Shown here: positions 31,356-40,029 of the stretch, one piece after another
Position numbering within the stretch: the stretch's first letter is position 1
Layout of the letters: every line of letters starts with the position of its first letter
Source: Halorussus ruber
GTDB lineage: Archaea; Halobacteriota; Halobacteria; Halobacteriales; Haladaptataceae
Assembly: GCF_004765785.1 (NCBI RefSeq)
Contig: NZ_SBIT01000002.1
Location: 248,001 to 312,000, forward strand
DNA length: 64,000 bases
Direction: 5' to 3'
The notes under the pieces: generated by a model
What the model saw: the letters and a program-made list of their open reading frames with translations, nothing else
Databases searched by the model: none
Told to the model about the DNA's origin: nothing
Position numbers and translations under genes: made by a program

Positions 31356-33938
31356 ATGACGCACAGACGAATCGCGGTACTGCTCACGGCAGTCGTGGTG
31401 GCGGGGACGATAGCGGGCGCGGCGGGGGTCGCGTGGGCGCAGACCGATTCGGCGGTAGAACCAGATTCGGCGGCGGGCGACCTGACGGCAGACGACCAGT
31501 CCGCTCGGGCGGCCCAACCGACTATCATCGGCGAGTGTACGACGATTTCCGAGGCCGGGCGCTACCTCCTCGTGGACGACATCCAGAACGCGACGGCCGA
31601 GACCTGCATCCGGATTCGAGCCAGCGACGTGGTGCTGGAGGGCAACGGCAACGCCATCGACGGCCGAATCGCGGTGAACCCCGAGGAGGCGACCCAGCGA
31701 TTCTTCCAGTCCGGGCAGGTCCGGCCCCAGTCGGGCATCGGAATCTCGGTCGGCGGAAATCGGCCGATTTCGAACGTGACGGTCCGCGACGTGACCCTCA
31801 CCGACTGGCGGTGGGGCGCGGTCGCCGAGTCGGTCCGACGCGGCCAGTTCTCGGGCGTCCGGGTCGCGGACAGCGCCTTCGGCATCACGGCGCTGTCGTC
31901 GCCCGGCGTCGAAGTGACCGACGCCGAGGCGGTTCGGAACGCCGTCTACGGCGTCGGCCTGTTCGGGAGCGGCCAGAGCCGGGTTTCGGACACCACGGCC
32001 TCGGAGAACGGCGTCGTCGGCGTCTATCAGGGCCGAGGACGGGGCGCGGTCGTCGCCAACGTCACCGCGCGGGACAACGACGTCGCGGGCGTCCTCCTCG
32101 ACAGGACGCAGGGCGCGACGGTCCGGGACGGCACCTCCTCGGGCAACCAGTTCGGCGTTTACCTGTTCGAGACCCGCAACAGCGCGGTCAGGGGCGCGAC
32201 CGCGGTCGAGAACGAACTCGCGGGCATCTACGCGCTCAACGGGACGGGAGCGCGAGTCGCCGACAGCGCGGCGACGAACAACAGCCTCGCGGGCGTCCTG
32301 ATTCAGGGTACTCGCGGGGGCGAAGTAACCGCGACCAACGCCTCGCGGAACCGGTACGGCATCTATCTGTTCTTCGCGGAGCGGACCACCGTCAGCGACT
32401 CGACTTCGAACGACGGCGTGACGGGCGTGTTCGTCCGGAACTCGACCGGCGGCGCGGTGCTGAACAACACCGTCCTCGGCAACAGCTTCGACGGCGTCTA
32501 CCTCGAAAACTCCTCGAACGTTCGCGTCGAGGAGAACCGCGACGGCGCGCTGGTCTTCGAATCGACCGGCAACGAGACTCTCGGCAAGGAGGGCGGCTAC
32601 TGGTACAACGCGACCATCGACGTGAACCAGTCCGACGGCCTCAACGAGTCGGAACTCCGGGCCTACGTCTACCGGGCCATCGCGCGGGCCGAGTACCTTC
32701 GCCAGTTGGAGTACGAGGGCTCGATGTCAGTCGAAGTCATCAGTCAGGAGGAGCTGAACCGGCGCAACGAGGCCGAACCGGAGTCCTCGGCGCGGGCCTC
32801 GGCGTGGGAGAACCAGCTCTGGGAGGCGACGTTCGTCGTCGGCGAGGACCGCAACGCCACCGAGACCATCCAGAACGAGTCCTCGCGCGTGCTGGGGTTC
32901 TACAACTTCTTCGCCGACAGGCTCACAATCGTCTCCGACGAGGACCCCCTGCAAGTCAGTAGCACGACGCTCGTCCACGAAATCGTCCACGCGCTTCAGG
33001 ACCAGCACTTCGACCTGAGCCGGAGAGAGACCCTGAATCAGGCCCGGACGGAAGACGGTGCGCGCGCCCGGAGCGGCCTCATCGAAGGCGACGCCCGGTA
33101 CGTCGAAGAGCAGTTCGCGGACCTCTGCGGCGTGGTGTGGGACTGCCAGCAGGTCGAGTCGAAGGAACCGCTCGGCGGCGAGGTCTCCGAGTCGCGCAAC
33201 TTCGCCCTGCGCCAGATGGTCCTCTCGCCATACTCCGAGGGACCGGGCTACGTCGCCCAACTGCTCGAACAGGGCGGATGGGACGCCGTGGACGACGACT
33301 ATCAGAACCCACTCAACACTACTGAACAGCTAATCCACCCCGACAAGCGAAACGAGCCGCCAATTGCGCTCGACTTCGAGGACGCCGCCCGCGGCGAGTG
33401 GACCCAGTTCGACCAGTCGAACCTCTCGTTCAGCGGCGTGAACGGCACGACGACGATGGGCGAGGTCGGCATCTTCACGATGTTCTGGTATCAGGGCTAC
33501 GAGTACGGCAACGAGATAATCGACGTGCAGGAACACCTCTTCCCGAACGGCGGGAGCTACGACTGGTTCAACTACACCAGCGAGCCCTCGGAAGGGTGGG
33601 GCAACGACCTGCTGGTTCCCTATCGGAAGCAGGTCGGAAACGACACCCGGTACGGCTACGTCTGGAAGACCGCGTGGGACACCCGGAAAGACGCCCGGCA
33701 GTTCCATCGAGCCTACCGCGACCTGCTCCGCGGGCAGGGGGCCGAAAAAGTCGGGCCGAACACGTGGGTCGTCGAGTCCGGCCCCTTCGCCGACGCCTTC
33801 CGAGTCGTCCGGCAGGGGTCGAACGTGACCATCGTGAACGCCCCGACGACCGACGCGCTCGCCGACATCCGGCCCGGACTGGCAGCGAGCGCGGGGGCGA
33901 CTACCGAGACGACCGCAAACGACACCGCAGGCGCGTAG
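31356..33938 (+). CDS. Hvo_1808-type surface protein: NosD-like beta-helix plus metalloprotease-like domain
   Basis: 860 residues, signal peptide at 1-28 (RRIAVLLTAVVVAGTIAG...VAWA). Residues about 48-420 are a right-handed parallel beta-helix of NosD/CASH repeats (GISVGGNRPISNVTVRDVTL, GVTGVFVRNSTGGAVLNNTV and similar). The C-terminal part carries HEIVHALQDQHFDL with a zinc-type HExxH (His541, Glu542, His545) and a possible third ligand Glu577 (GLIEGDARYVE), matching the Hvo_1808 family of haloarchaeal cell-surface proteins. No PGF-CTERM anchor is seen; the end is Thr/Ala-rich. Likely exported. Substrate unknown. Confidence 0.8.
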   Translation: MTHRRIAVLLTAVVVAGTIAGAAGVAWAQTDSAVEPDSAAGDLTADDQSARAAQPTIIGECTTISEAGRYLLVDDIQNATAETCIRIRASDVVLEGNGNAIDGRIAVNPEEATQRFFQSGQVRPQSGIGISVGGNRPISNVTVRDVTLTDWRWGAVAESVRRGQFSGVRVADSAFGITALSSPGVEVTDAEAVRNAVYGVGLFGSGQSRVSDTTASENGVVGVYQGRGRGAVVANVTARDNDVAGVLLDRTQGATVRDGTSSGNQFGVYLFETRNSAVRGATAVENELAGIYALNGTGARVADSAATNNSLAGVLIQGTRGGEVTATNASRNRYGIYLFFAERTTVSDSTSNDGVTGVFVRNSTGGAVLNNTVLGNSFDGVYLENSSNVRVEENRDGALVFESTGNETLGKEGGYWYNATIDVNQSDGLNESELRAYVYRAIARAEYLRQLEYEGSMSVEVISQEELNRRNEAEPESSARASAWENQLWEATFVVGEDRNATETIQNESSRVLGFYNFFADRLTIVSDEDPLQVSSTTLVHEIVHALQDQHFDLSRRETLNQARTEDGARARSGLIEGDARYVEEQFADLCGVVWDCQQVESKEPLGGEVSESRNFALRQMVLSPYSEGPGYVAQLLEQGGWDAVDDDYQNPLNTTEQLIHPDKRNEPPIALDFEDAARGEWTQFDQSNLSFSGVNGTTTMGEVGIFTMFWYQGYEYGNEIIDVQEHLFPNGGSYDWFNYTSEPSEGWGNDLLVPYRKQVGNDTRYGYVWKTAWDTRKDARQFHRAYRDLLRGQGAEKVGPNTWVVESGPFADAFRVVRQGSNVTIVNAPTTDALADIRPGLAASAGATTETTANDTAGA

Positions 33939-34220
33939 TCAGAAGTCCAGAATCTCCTCGCCGCGCTCTCGCTTCTCCTCGTCGGACAGGCCCTCGGCGT
34001 CGAACGACCCCTGCGAGACCCAGCCGTCGAGTTCGTACAGCAGGACGTGGCCGGTGCCGTCGGTTTCGAGAATCCAGGCGTGTATCAGTTCCGGGTTCCG
34101 CGGTCCGCCGGTCCGGAGCGCTTCGGTCCAATCGACCGCGTCGCTCTCGCCGATTTGCTCGACCTCGGACTGCTTCATCGACCGGTCGGGGAGCGACTCC
34201 ACGACGTTCGTTTCGGACAT
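33939..34220 (-). CDS. Hypothetical acidic protein (93 aa)
   Basis: 93 residues, soluble. MSETNVVESLPDRSMKQSEVEQIGESDAVDWTEALRTGGPRN then a beta-like segment IHAWILETDGTGHVLLYELDGWVSQG and an acidic C-helix. Its stop abuts the end of the surface-protein gene with no gap. Looks like a conserved haloarchaeal stand-alone domain; I cannot name it. Confidence 0.6.
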   Translation of the reverse strand: MSETNVVESLPDRSMKQSEVEQIGESDAVDWTEALRTGGPRNPELIHAWILETDGTGHVLLYELDGWVSQGSFDAEGLSDEEKRERGEEILDF

Positions 34221-34323
34221 GCGAGTCAGTTTCGAGTCCTCCCCAAAAAGTCCCGCTGGTGTGTGGTAGCGGAAATTCGACGGACCCCCACTTTCTTGGC
34301 CGTTCCGACCGTCTCGAACGTCG

Positions 34324-35415
34324 ATGCGCAGGGAGACTCTGCTCGTAGGGGTGCTAGTCGTTGCACTCCTCGGAATGGGACCGGTGGGGGCGATAGGTGC
34401 AGGCGAACACGTCGGGGAAACGGAACGGACAGACGCGACACGACAGGCCTCGTGTAACTACCAATCGCTGTACGACCGGGCAATCAGGTCGGTCGTCACG
34501 GTCCAAGTTCTCGCCCAAGGCGGGCAAGGCCTCGGGTCGGGGTTCGTCTACGACGACGAGGGCCGCATCGTCACGAACCAGCACGTCGTCGCCAACGCCT
34601 CGACGGTCGAGGTCCAGTTCAACCAGGGCGAGTGGCGGACGGCCGAGGTCATCGGAACGGACGTCTACAGCGACCTCGCGGTGCTGGAAGTCGACGACAC
34701 GCCGGACTACGCCGACCCGCTCGAACTGCAGGCCCAGCAACCGCAACCCGGCCAACCGGTCGGCGCGCTGGGGAGCCCGCTCGGCCTCCAAGCCACCATC
34801 ACCGACGGCATCGTCAGCGGGACGAACCGGTCGCTCCCCGCGGGTGGACCGCGAGGCCCGCAGTTCACGATTCCGAACACCATCCAGACGACCGCGGCCA
34901 TCAATCCGGGTAACAGCGGCGGGCCGCTGGTGGACTGCGAGGGCAACGTGCTGGGGGTCAACACCGCGACGCTCTCGGGGAGCGAGAACACCGGGTTCGC
35001 GGTCCCTGCGAGTCGCGTCGAGCGCGTCGTCCCGTCGCTCATCGAGAACGGGTCGTACGCCAGTTCCTTCCTCGGTATTTCGAGCATCGACGTGTCGCCG
35101 ATTATCGCAGAGGCGAACGACCTCGACGTGACCCGAGGCGTGCTGGTTCGACAGGTGCTTCCGGGGTCGCCCGCCGACGGCGTTCTACGGGGGAGTCCGG
35201 AGACCGAGGAGGTTCGGGGCCTCGACGTACCGGCTGGCGGCGACGTGATTCTGGCAATCGACGGCAAGCGGATACTCACGGGCGAGGACCTCTCGAGCTA
35301 TCTCACCCAGACGAGGCCGGGCGACACCGTGACGATGACGATTCTGCGCGACGGCCAGCGAATGCAGGTCCAAGTCGAGTTGGGCGAGCGCCCGCCGCCG
35401 GGCGAGGAGACGTAG
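34324..35415 (+). CDS. HtrA/DegP-like S1C serine protease with PDZ domain
   Basis: 363 residues: N-terminal hydrophobic signal (about 5-27), trypsin-like domain with the triad His87 (TNQHVV), Asp117 (YSDLAVL) and Ser198 (NPGNSGGPL), then one PDZ domain (FLGISSIDVSPIIA...GVLVRQVLPGSPADGVLRG...DVILAIDGKRI). A single Cys pair may form a disulfide (C44 and C205). Typical role: quality control of exported proteins at the cell surface. Start ATG 34324 fits the signal peptide. The surface-protein gene with its HEIVH domain lies just upstream. Confidence 0.93.
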   Translation: MRRETLLVGVLVVALLGMGPVGAIGAGEHVGETERTDATRQASCNYQSLYDRAIRSVVTVQVLAQGGQGLGSGFVYDDEGRIVTNQHVVANASTVEVQFNQGEWRTAEVIGTDVYSDLAVLEVDDTPDYADPLELQAQQPQPGQPVGALGSPLGLQATITDGIVSGTNRSLPAGGPRGPQFTIPNTIQTTAAINPGNSGGPLVDCEGNVLGVNTATLSGSENTGFAVPASRVERVVPSLIENGSYASSFLGISSIDVSPIIAEANDLDVTRGVLVRQVLPGSPADGVLRGSPETEEVRGLDVPAGGDVILAIDGKRILTGEDLSSYLTQTRPGDTVTMTILRDGQRMQVQVELGERPPPGEET

Positions 35416-35501
35416 CAGGCCGCAGCGAGCGGGCCACAGAACTTTTTGCGGAGTTTTCCGGTCGGCGAGGTTTATGGTCGCTCGGCCCGAAGACGGAGAA
35501 A

Positions 35502-36395
35502 ATGCGCGTGCTGGTGACGGGAGCGACGGGGTTCGTCGGCGGGAACCTCGTCCCGGCTTTACTGGCGGAGGGCCACGAGGTCGTCGCGTTGGTTCGTGAC
35601 AGAGACGGGTACGACGCTCCGGAAGGGGTCGAAGTAGTCGAGGCCGACCTGTTGGAGCGCGAGAGTCTGGAGGAGATTTTCGAAGATATCGACGCGGCGT
35701 ACTACCTCGTCCACTCGATGCAGACCGGCGGGGACTTCGCCGAGCGCGACCGACTCGCGGCCCGGAACTTCGTGGACGCCGCCAGCGGCTCGGACCTGAA
35801 GCGAGTGGTCTACCTCGGCGGACTGGGCGAGACGGGCGACGTGCTATCGGAGCATCTCAAGTCCCGGCGGGAGGTCGAGACGATTCTGGCCGAGGAGGCC
35901 ACCTTCGAGTTGACGACGCTCCGGGCGGCCATCGTCGTCGGCGACGGGAGCGCGAGTTTCCAGATGATACGCGAGTTGGTCGAGAAACTCCCCGTGATGG
36001 TTGCGCCCAAGTGGGTCCACAACGAGTGTCAGCCAATCGCCATCTCGGACGTGGTGGCGTATCTGGTCGGCGTCCTCGACGCGCCCGAGACGGCGGGCCA
36101 GACCTACGAAATCGGCGGTCCCGAGGTGCTGACCTACGCCGAGATGATGCGCCGGACCGGTCGGGTGATGGGCGAGGAGCCGACTATCGTCTCGGTGCCG
36201 GTGCTGACGCCGAACCTCTCGGCCTACTGGGTCGATTTGGTGACCGACGTGCCCAAGTCCATCGCTCACCCCCTCATCTCGGGGCTGAAGAACCCGGTCG
36301 TCGCGGACGACGACGCCATCCGGACGCTCGTGGACGTGGAGTTGACGCCCTTCGACGAGGCCGTCGAGCGGGCGCTGTCGGAGCAGAATGAGTGA
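35502..36395 (+). CDS. NAD(P)-binding NmrA/NDUFA9-like oxidoreductase
   Basis: 297 residues. Rossmann nucleotide motif GATGFVGGNLVPALLAEGHEVVALVRD at the N-terminus, then HSMQTGGDFAERDRLAARNFVDAA and RVVYLGGLGETGD, typical of the atypical short-chain dehydrogenases (NmrA-like, NDUFA9-like). Family members often act as redox sensors or in lipid/quinone metabolism. It overlaps the following membrane-protein gene by 8 nt, indicating translational coupling. Substrate unknown. Confidence 0.88.
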   Translation: MRVLVTGATGFVGGNLVPALLAEGHEVVALVRDRDGYDAPEGVEVVEADLLERESLEEIFEDIDAAYYLVHSMQTGGDFAERDRLAARNFVDAASGSDLKRVVYLGGLGETGDVLSEHLKSRREVETILAEEATFELTTLRAAIVVGDGSASFQMIRELVEKLPVMVAPKWVHNECQPIAISDVVAYLVGVLDAPETAGQTYEIGGPEVLTYAEMMRRTGRVMGEEPTIVSVPVLTPNLSAYWVDLVTDVPKSIAHPLISGLKNPVVADDDAIRTLVDVELTPFDEAVERALSEQNE

Positions 36396-37095
36396 CTCCG
36401 CGACCCGGTACGGCGAGACGTGGGTCTACGAGAGCATCGTCGGCGCGATTCCGGGCCTCTCGCTGTCTCAACCGGTCGCGGTCGGGATTCAGTTCCTCCT
36501 GTTCGAGGGGCTGATTCTGGCCTTCGCGGCGGTCTACGACCTCTGGAGCGCGGTACCCGCCGGGACCGCCGCGGTGGTGGTCGCCGCCGCCGGGAGCTAC
36601 CTGATGCTCGCGCTCGGCGAGGAGATTCGGCGGTTGGAGACCCCTCAGTCCTACCGGCGGTTGCTCTTCTCGTCCAGCATCGAGGTCGTGCTGGGCGTGC
36701 TGGCGTTCGTCGCGCTCCTGACGTACCTGTTCTCGATGGACGCCCGGAGCGGGCAGGTTCCCCTGTACTCGCTGCTGCTGGGCGAGCCGCCGCCAGCGCC
36801 CGCGGTCTACCTCGCGCTGCTGGTGCTGTGGGACCTCTGCTACCGCATCGGCACGGGGTGGTGGGCCAGCCTGACGGGCCTCTGGCGGACGGTCCGGTTC
36901 GGCGACCGGTTCGACGCCGAGGCGCGGGGTCGCCTGCTCCGCATCGACCTGTTGACCATCGGGTTCGCGGTGGTTCAGCTCCTGCTGGTGCCGTTCATCT
37001 GGGGGCGGACGCTGCTGGTCGCGGCGGTGGTCGGCCACGTCGCAGCGGTGTTGCTGGTCTCCGGAACGTCGGTGGCGTTGCTCCGGCGGGATTGA
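36388..37095 (+). CDS. Conserved multi-helix membrane protein (235 aa)
   Basis: About six hydrophobic helices (first: VAVGIQFLLFEGLILAFAAVYDL; last: LLVAAVVGHVAAVLLVSGTSVALL), short polar loops and an RLETPQSYRR loop. Coupled by an 8-nt overlap to the NAD(P)-binding oxidoreductase, so the two may work together at the membrane. I recall a haloarchaeal DUF of this type but cannot verify its number. Convergent with the FAD oxidoreductase gene (6 nt apart). Confidence 0.7.
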   Translation: MSDSATRYGETWVYESIVGAIPGLSLSQPVAVGIQFLLFEGLILAFAAVYDLWSAVPAGTAAVVVAAAGSYLMLALGEEIRRLETPQSYRRLLFSSSIEVVLGVLAFVALLTYLFSMDARSGQVPLYSLLLGEPPPAPAVYLALLVLWDLCYRIGTGWWASLTGLWRTVRFGDRFDAEARGRLLRIDLLTIGFAVVQLLLVPFIWGRTLLVAAVVGHVAAVLLVSGTSVALLRRD

Positions 37096-37101
37096 GTCGA
37101 G

Positions 37102-38130
37102 TTAGAGGGTTTCGCGGATTCGCTCTCCGGCGTCGAGGCCGCTCCGGAGCGCGGCGTGAATCCGGCCCTCGCCCGCCACCCAGTCGCCAGCGAAGAAGAG
37201 GTCCGAGTCCGCGGCGCGGTCGAGGGTGTCGGCGTCCGCTCCGGTGTCGGGGAGCGCGTCGCGCCAGCGCACGACCTCGACCCAGTCGAACTGGTAGCGG
37301 TCGGGATTATCGAGCAGTTCCGCGGTGCGGTCGGCGACGGCCATGGCGATTTGGTCGTCCGGTTCGTCGTAGTGCTGTCGGGACCACTCGGGCGAGGGTT
37401 GGACGACCAGCAGGCTCTCGCCCTCGGGAATGTGGCCGGGCTTGCACTCCTCGCGGGAGACCCACCCGAGGTCGTGTTCCTTGTCGGCGTTGACCAGCGC
37501 GTAGTAGGGCAGGTCGGGTCGCTCGGGGTAGTGGAGCGCGACCGACAGCAGGGTGCGATAGGGCACGTTGGCCGCCGCCTCCACGAGGTCGTCACAGAGC
37601 GGGTCGTCCCAGTCGGCCCGGTCGAGGAGGTACGCAGTCGTCGGCGCGGGCGGGGTCAGGACGAGCGCGTCGGCGGTCGCTTCGCCGCCCCGGACGCGGA
37701 GCCACCACTCGTCGTCCTCGCGGGCGACGGTCTCGACCTCGGTGGCGGTCCGGACCTCGGCACCGCTGGCCTCGGCGAGTCGGTCGCCGAGCGTCGCCAG
37801 CCCCTCGCGGTAGGTCCACTTCGGGCCGTCGTCTCCTCGGCCCTCCGAGATTTCGCCCTGAGCGTCGAAGGTCCAGACCGGCCCCTCGGTGTCCACCAGT
37901 CCCTCGGAGAGTTCGCCCGTGAGGAGATTACTGACGCGGGCGTCCTCCTCGCTCTCCTTGACGTAGTTCGCGCCGATGTCGAAGGCGCACTCATTTCGGC
38001 GGCCGGTCGCGGCCCGGCCCCCGACTCTATCGCGGCGCTCGTAGACCGTCACGTCGGCGTCGGCCTCGCGGAGCGCGTAGGCGGTGGCGAGTCCGGCCAC
38101 GCCAGCGCCCACGACGGCGATGCTGGTCAT
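37102..38130 (-). CDS. FAD-dependent amine oxidase/renalase-like oxidoreductase
   Basis: 342 residues. The dinucleotide fold SIAVVGAGVAGLATAYALREADADVTVYERRDRVGGRAATGR is at the N-terminus, and a second FAD-contact motif, FFAGDWVAGEGRIHAALRSGLDAG, near the C-terminus, as in amine oxidases and renalase. ATG 38130 is chosen; the reading frame runs on upstream to 38292 but through tandem-duplicated, non-conserved sequence. Reaction unknown. Confidence 0.85.
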   Translation of the reverse strand: MTSIAVVGAGVAGLATAYALREADADVTVYERRDRVGGRAATGRRNECAFDIGANYVKESEEDARVSNLLTGELSEGLVDTEGPVWTFDAQGEISEGRGDDGPKWTYREGLATLGDRLAEASGAEVRTATEVETVAREDDEWWLRVRGGEATADALVLTPPAPTTAYLLDRADWDDPLCDDLVEAAANVPYRTLLSVALHYPERPDLPYYALVNADKEHDLGWVSREECKPGHIPEGESLLVVQPSPEWSRQHYDEPDDQIAMAVADRTAELLDNPDRYQFDWVEVVRWRDALPDTGADADTLDRAADSDLFFAGDWVAGEGRIHAALRSGLDAGERIRETL

Positions 38131-38464
38131 GGGCGAACCGTCGGACGCGAGCGGGAAAAGGATACGTGTCCGGACGCTCGGAGATGAACGTCGGAGTGAA
38201 TCGGTTACGTCGGAGTGAATCGGTTGCCGGAACTCGGAAAACGAGTTCAGAAGGCGGGGTCGAGTGGAGCGACTGCGAGCGGTCGACCACACGAACTGTC
38301 ACAGATCACGGAACGCGATTGCGGTGCTGTGCAGTTTCGTCGGTTCGGACACCAGTAGCCACTAAGAAGCGAACACAAGAGAAACAAACACAATTGTTTA
38401 GTAATTATAAACAATTCCTAAAGACACCTCTAGTCACGTCTAATGACTATCCTAAAAGGAAATC
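38131..38464. other. Gene-free 334-bp region with tandem duplication and AT palindrome
   Basis: No supported gene. At 38188-38206 and 38207-38225 a 19-nt unit (ACGTCGGAGTGAATCGGTT) is duplicated in tandem. At 38392-38416 a palindrome has 9-nt arms (AATTGTTTA / TAAACAATT) around a 7-nt spacer. The rest changes from GC-rich to AT-rich. The palindrome lies between the hsp20 stop and the FAD oxidoreductase start. Confidence 0.7.
38392..38416. promoter_or_regulatory. AT-rich palindrome, possible operator or terminator
   Basis: Arms AATTGTTTA (38392-38400) and TAAACAATT (38408-38416) are perfect reverse complements with GTAATTA between them. It sits about 50 nt beyond the hsp20 stop, on the same strand as the next gene, so it could end the hsp20 transcript or bind a regulator of the downstream gene. 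Similar AACAATT/CTTAG-rich patches occur at 6255, 12950, 31180, 45388, 49000 and 60815. Confidence 0.4.
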
Positions 38465-38974
38465 TCAGTCGATGATGTCGATTCTCGACTCGTCGTCAGC
38501 CGCGGGTTCCGCGAGCGGCAGGTGGACTTCCAGCACGCCGTTGCGGTAGGAGGCCGCGATTTCGTCCTCGACGATGGACTCCGGAATCGTCACGCGCTCG
38601 GCGACGCGGCGCGAGCGAGCGAACTGGCTCCGGATGGCGATTTCCTCGCCCTCGGGGCGAGTCTCCTCGCCGCGGCCGATTTTCTCGCCGCGGGCCGCCT
38701 CGCCCACGGTCCGCTCGTCGCTGGTTTCGCTCTCGGCGACGAGAGTCAGCATGCCGTCCGAGAACCGGAGGTCGATGTCCTCGCGCTCGAATCCCGGCAG
38801 GTCGGCGACGAAGACGTACTCCTCATCGTGCTTGGTCAGGTCCATGCTCACGTCCTCGCCCTCACGAGCGAGCACTCCTCGACCACCGCTCAGCGACCCC
38901 TCAGGGGTCCATACGCGGGTTCGGAGTTGTTCAAACATGCGGTCCATCTCCTCGAAAGGGTCGTATCGAGCCAT
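38465..38974 (-). CDS. Hsp20/alpha-crystallin small heat-shock protein
   Basis: 169 residues. N-terminal arm (MARYDPFEEMDRMFEQLRTRVW), alpha-crystallin core from about residue 42 (DVSMDLTKHDEEYVFVADLPGFEREDIDLRFSDGMLTLVAE) to the conserved AASYRNGVLEVHLPL near residue 150, and a short acidic C-tail. ATP-independent holdase chaperone. An acidic insert (DERTVGEAARGEKIGRGEETRPEG) lengthens the loop between strands. Promoter region lies in the 38975-39282 intergenic interval. Confidence 0.95.
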   Translation of the reverse strand: MARYDPFEEMDRMFEQLRTRVWTPEGSLSGGRGVLAREGEDVSMDLTKHDEEYVFVADLPGFEREDIDLRFSDGMLTLVAESETSDERTVGEAARGEKIGRGEETRPEGEEIAIRSQFARSRRVAERVTIPESIVEDEIAASYRNGVLEVHLPLAEPAADDESRIDIID

Positions 38975-39282
38975 TCTATTTCACCGACTATACATAGGCT
39001 CGCTTAGGTGATAAAGATAGATGGATGCGTGCTATCACGGGGCCGAAATGTAGCGTTTTGGGCGAGAAGCGTGACCAGAGGTTCAGACTGCAGAATCGTA
39101 GTGGTGTTTCCTTCTTGAAGCCCCGCCCTGTCGCGGGTCTCCGCCCGCGACAGGGCGGCCCCTTCATCCACCCACGGCGGCTGGTCAGTCGAGCGCATCC
39201 ACGGTGGATTAGCGTCACCGAGCGCATCCTGTCGGGTGGTCGGCCTGCTATCGCGGACCCGAAATCGCCGTTCGTCGGTCTC
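38975..39282. other. Gene-free 308-bp region with a strong GC hairpin
   Basis: No supported gene. It holds the hsp20 promoter side (ATAGGCTCGCTTAGGTGATAAAG near 38994) and a very strong hairpin at 39123-39158 plus a smaller ATCCAC/GTGGAT stem nearby (about 39198-39210). Short basic ORFs on the minus strand (Arg/Pro-rich) do not look coding. Confidence 0.6.
39123..39158. repeat. Perfect 15-bp GC-rich hairpin
   Basis: CCGCCCTGTCGCGGG (39123-39137) pairs completely with CCCGCGACAGGGCGG (39144-39158) around a 6-nt loop. GAAG- and CTTC-like bases flank it on either side, extending an imperfect stem. Its form resembles the subterminal hairpins of IS200/IS605 right ends, but no transposase fragment is next to it. 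It could instead be the core of a small RNA or a bidirectional terminator. Confidence 0.7.
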
Positions 39283-39921
39283 TCAGTCCAGCAGGCCCTC
39301 CTCGTCGAACACGTCTCGGAGGCGCTCCATCGTGGCGACGACGATGTCGCAGGCGGGCCGGACCGCCGTCTTGGGGATGAAGCCGACCGAGAGGCCAGCG
39401 ACCTCCAGCATCGGGAGGTCGTTCGCGCCGTCGCCGACCGCGATGGTGTCGCGCATGTCGATTTCGCGCTCGCCAGCGAGGCGCTGGAGGGCGTCGTCCT
39501 TCGTGCCCTCGATGAGCGGCCCCTCGACCTCGCCGGTCAGTTCGTCGTCCTCGACCGGCAGGCGGTTGGCGACGATGGTGTCCACCGAGACGCCCTCTCG
39601 CTCCAGCGCGACTTCGACCCCGCGCTCGAACCCGCCGGTCAGGATGGCGGTGGTCACGCCCGCCTCGTTGAGTTCGCGGATGACCGTCGCGGCGTCGGGC
39701 CGGAGGTAGACCTCGTCGAAGGCGTCCGCGGCCTTCTCGTCCGAGAGGCCTTCCAGCAGGGCGGCCCGGTCTCGGAGGCTCTTGGCGTAGCTAATCTCGT
39801 CGTTCATCGCTCGCTCGGTGATGTCGGCCATCTCGTCGGCGACTCCCATCCGCTCGCCGAGGAGGACCGTCATTTCCGAGTCTGAGAGCGTGCCGTCGAA
39901 GTCGAACGCGACCAGCGTCAT
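39283..39921 (-). CDS. serB: Phosphoserine phosphatase SerB
   Basis: 212 residues, HAD superfamily. Motif I VAFDFDGTLSDSE (Asp7 nucleophile, Asp9), motif II ILTGGF, conserved Lys in GTKDDALQRL and motif III VGDGANDLPMLEVAG are all present, with the SerB-type cap. Final step of serine biosynthesis from 3-phosphoglycerate. ATG 39921 is chosen; an upstream extension of about 24 residues is not conserved in style. Divergent from the vapBC operon. Confidence 0.92.
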   Translation of the reverse strand: MTLVAFDFDGTLSDSEMTVLLGERMGVADEMADITERAMNDEISYAKSLRDRAALLEGLSDEKAADAFDEVYLRPDAATVIRELNEAGVTTAILTGGFERGVEVALEREGVSVDTIVANRLPVEDDELTGEVEGPLIEGTKDDALQRLAGEREIDMRDTIAVGDGANDLPMLEVAGLSVGFIPKTAVRPACDIVVATMERLRDVFDEEGLLD

Positions 39922-40008
39922 GGCCGGGGATTCGGGTGCGGGGGGCTTGAAACGACCGGAAGGCGCAGGTAGCGCGGGAAGAAATGAGAGCAACGCTTAT
40001 TGGGTACG

Positions 40009-40029
40009 CAAACACAAACACAAACACAA
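40009..40029 (+). repeat. CAAACA microsatellite next to an antitoxin start codon
   Basis: CAAACA is repeated 3.6 times directly up to the ATG at 40030. Because the unit is 6 nt, copy-number change would keep an upstream TTG start (about 40000) in frame, adding a Thr-Gln repeat, and would also change the spacing between promoter and ATG. Candidate slippage-sensitive leader. Confidence 0.6.

Noticed and set aside
38988-39227. Arg/Pro-rich minus-strand ORFs over the strong hairpin
   Set aside because: They translate the hairpin itself; basic composition does not fit haloarchaeal proteins.
40009-40029. CAAACA repeats as a CRISPR array
   Set aside because: Unit length of 6 nt and absence of spacers exclude CRISPR; no cas genes in the window.
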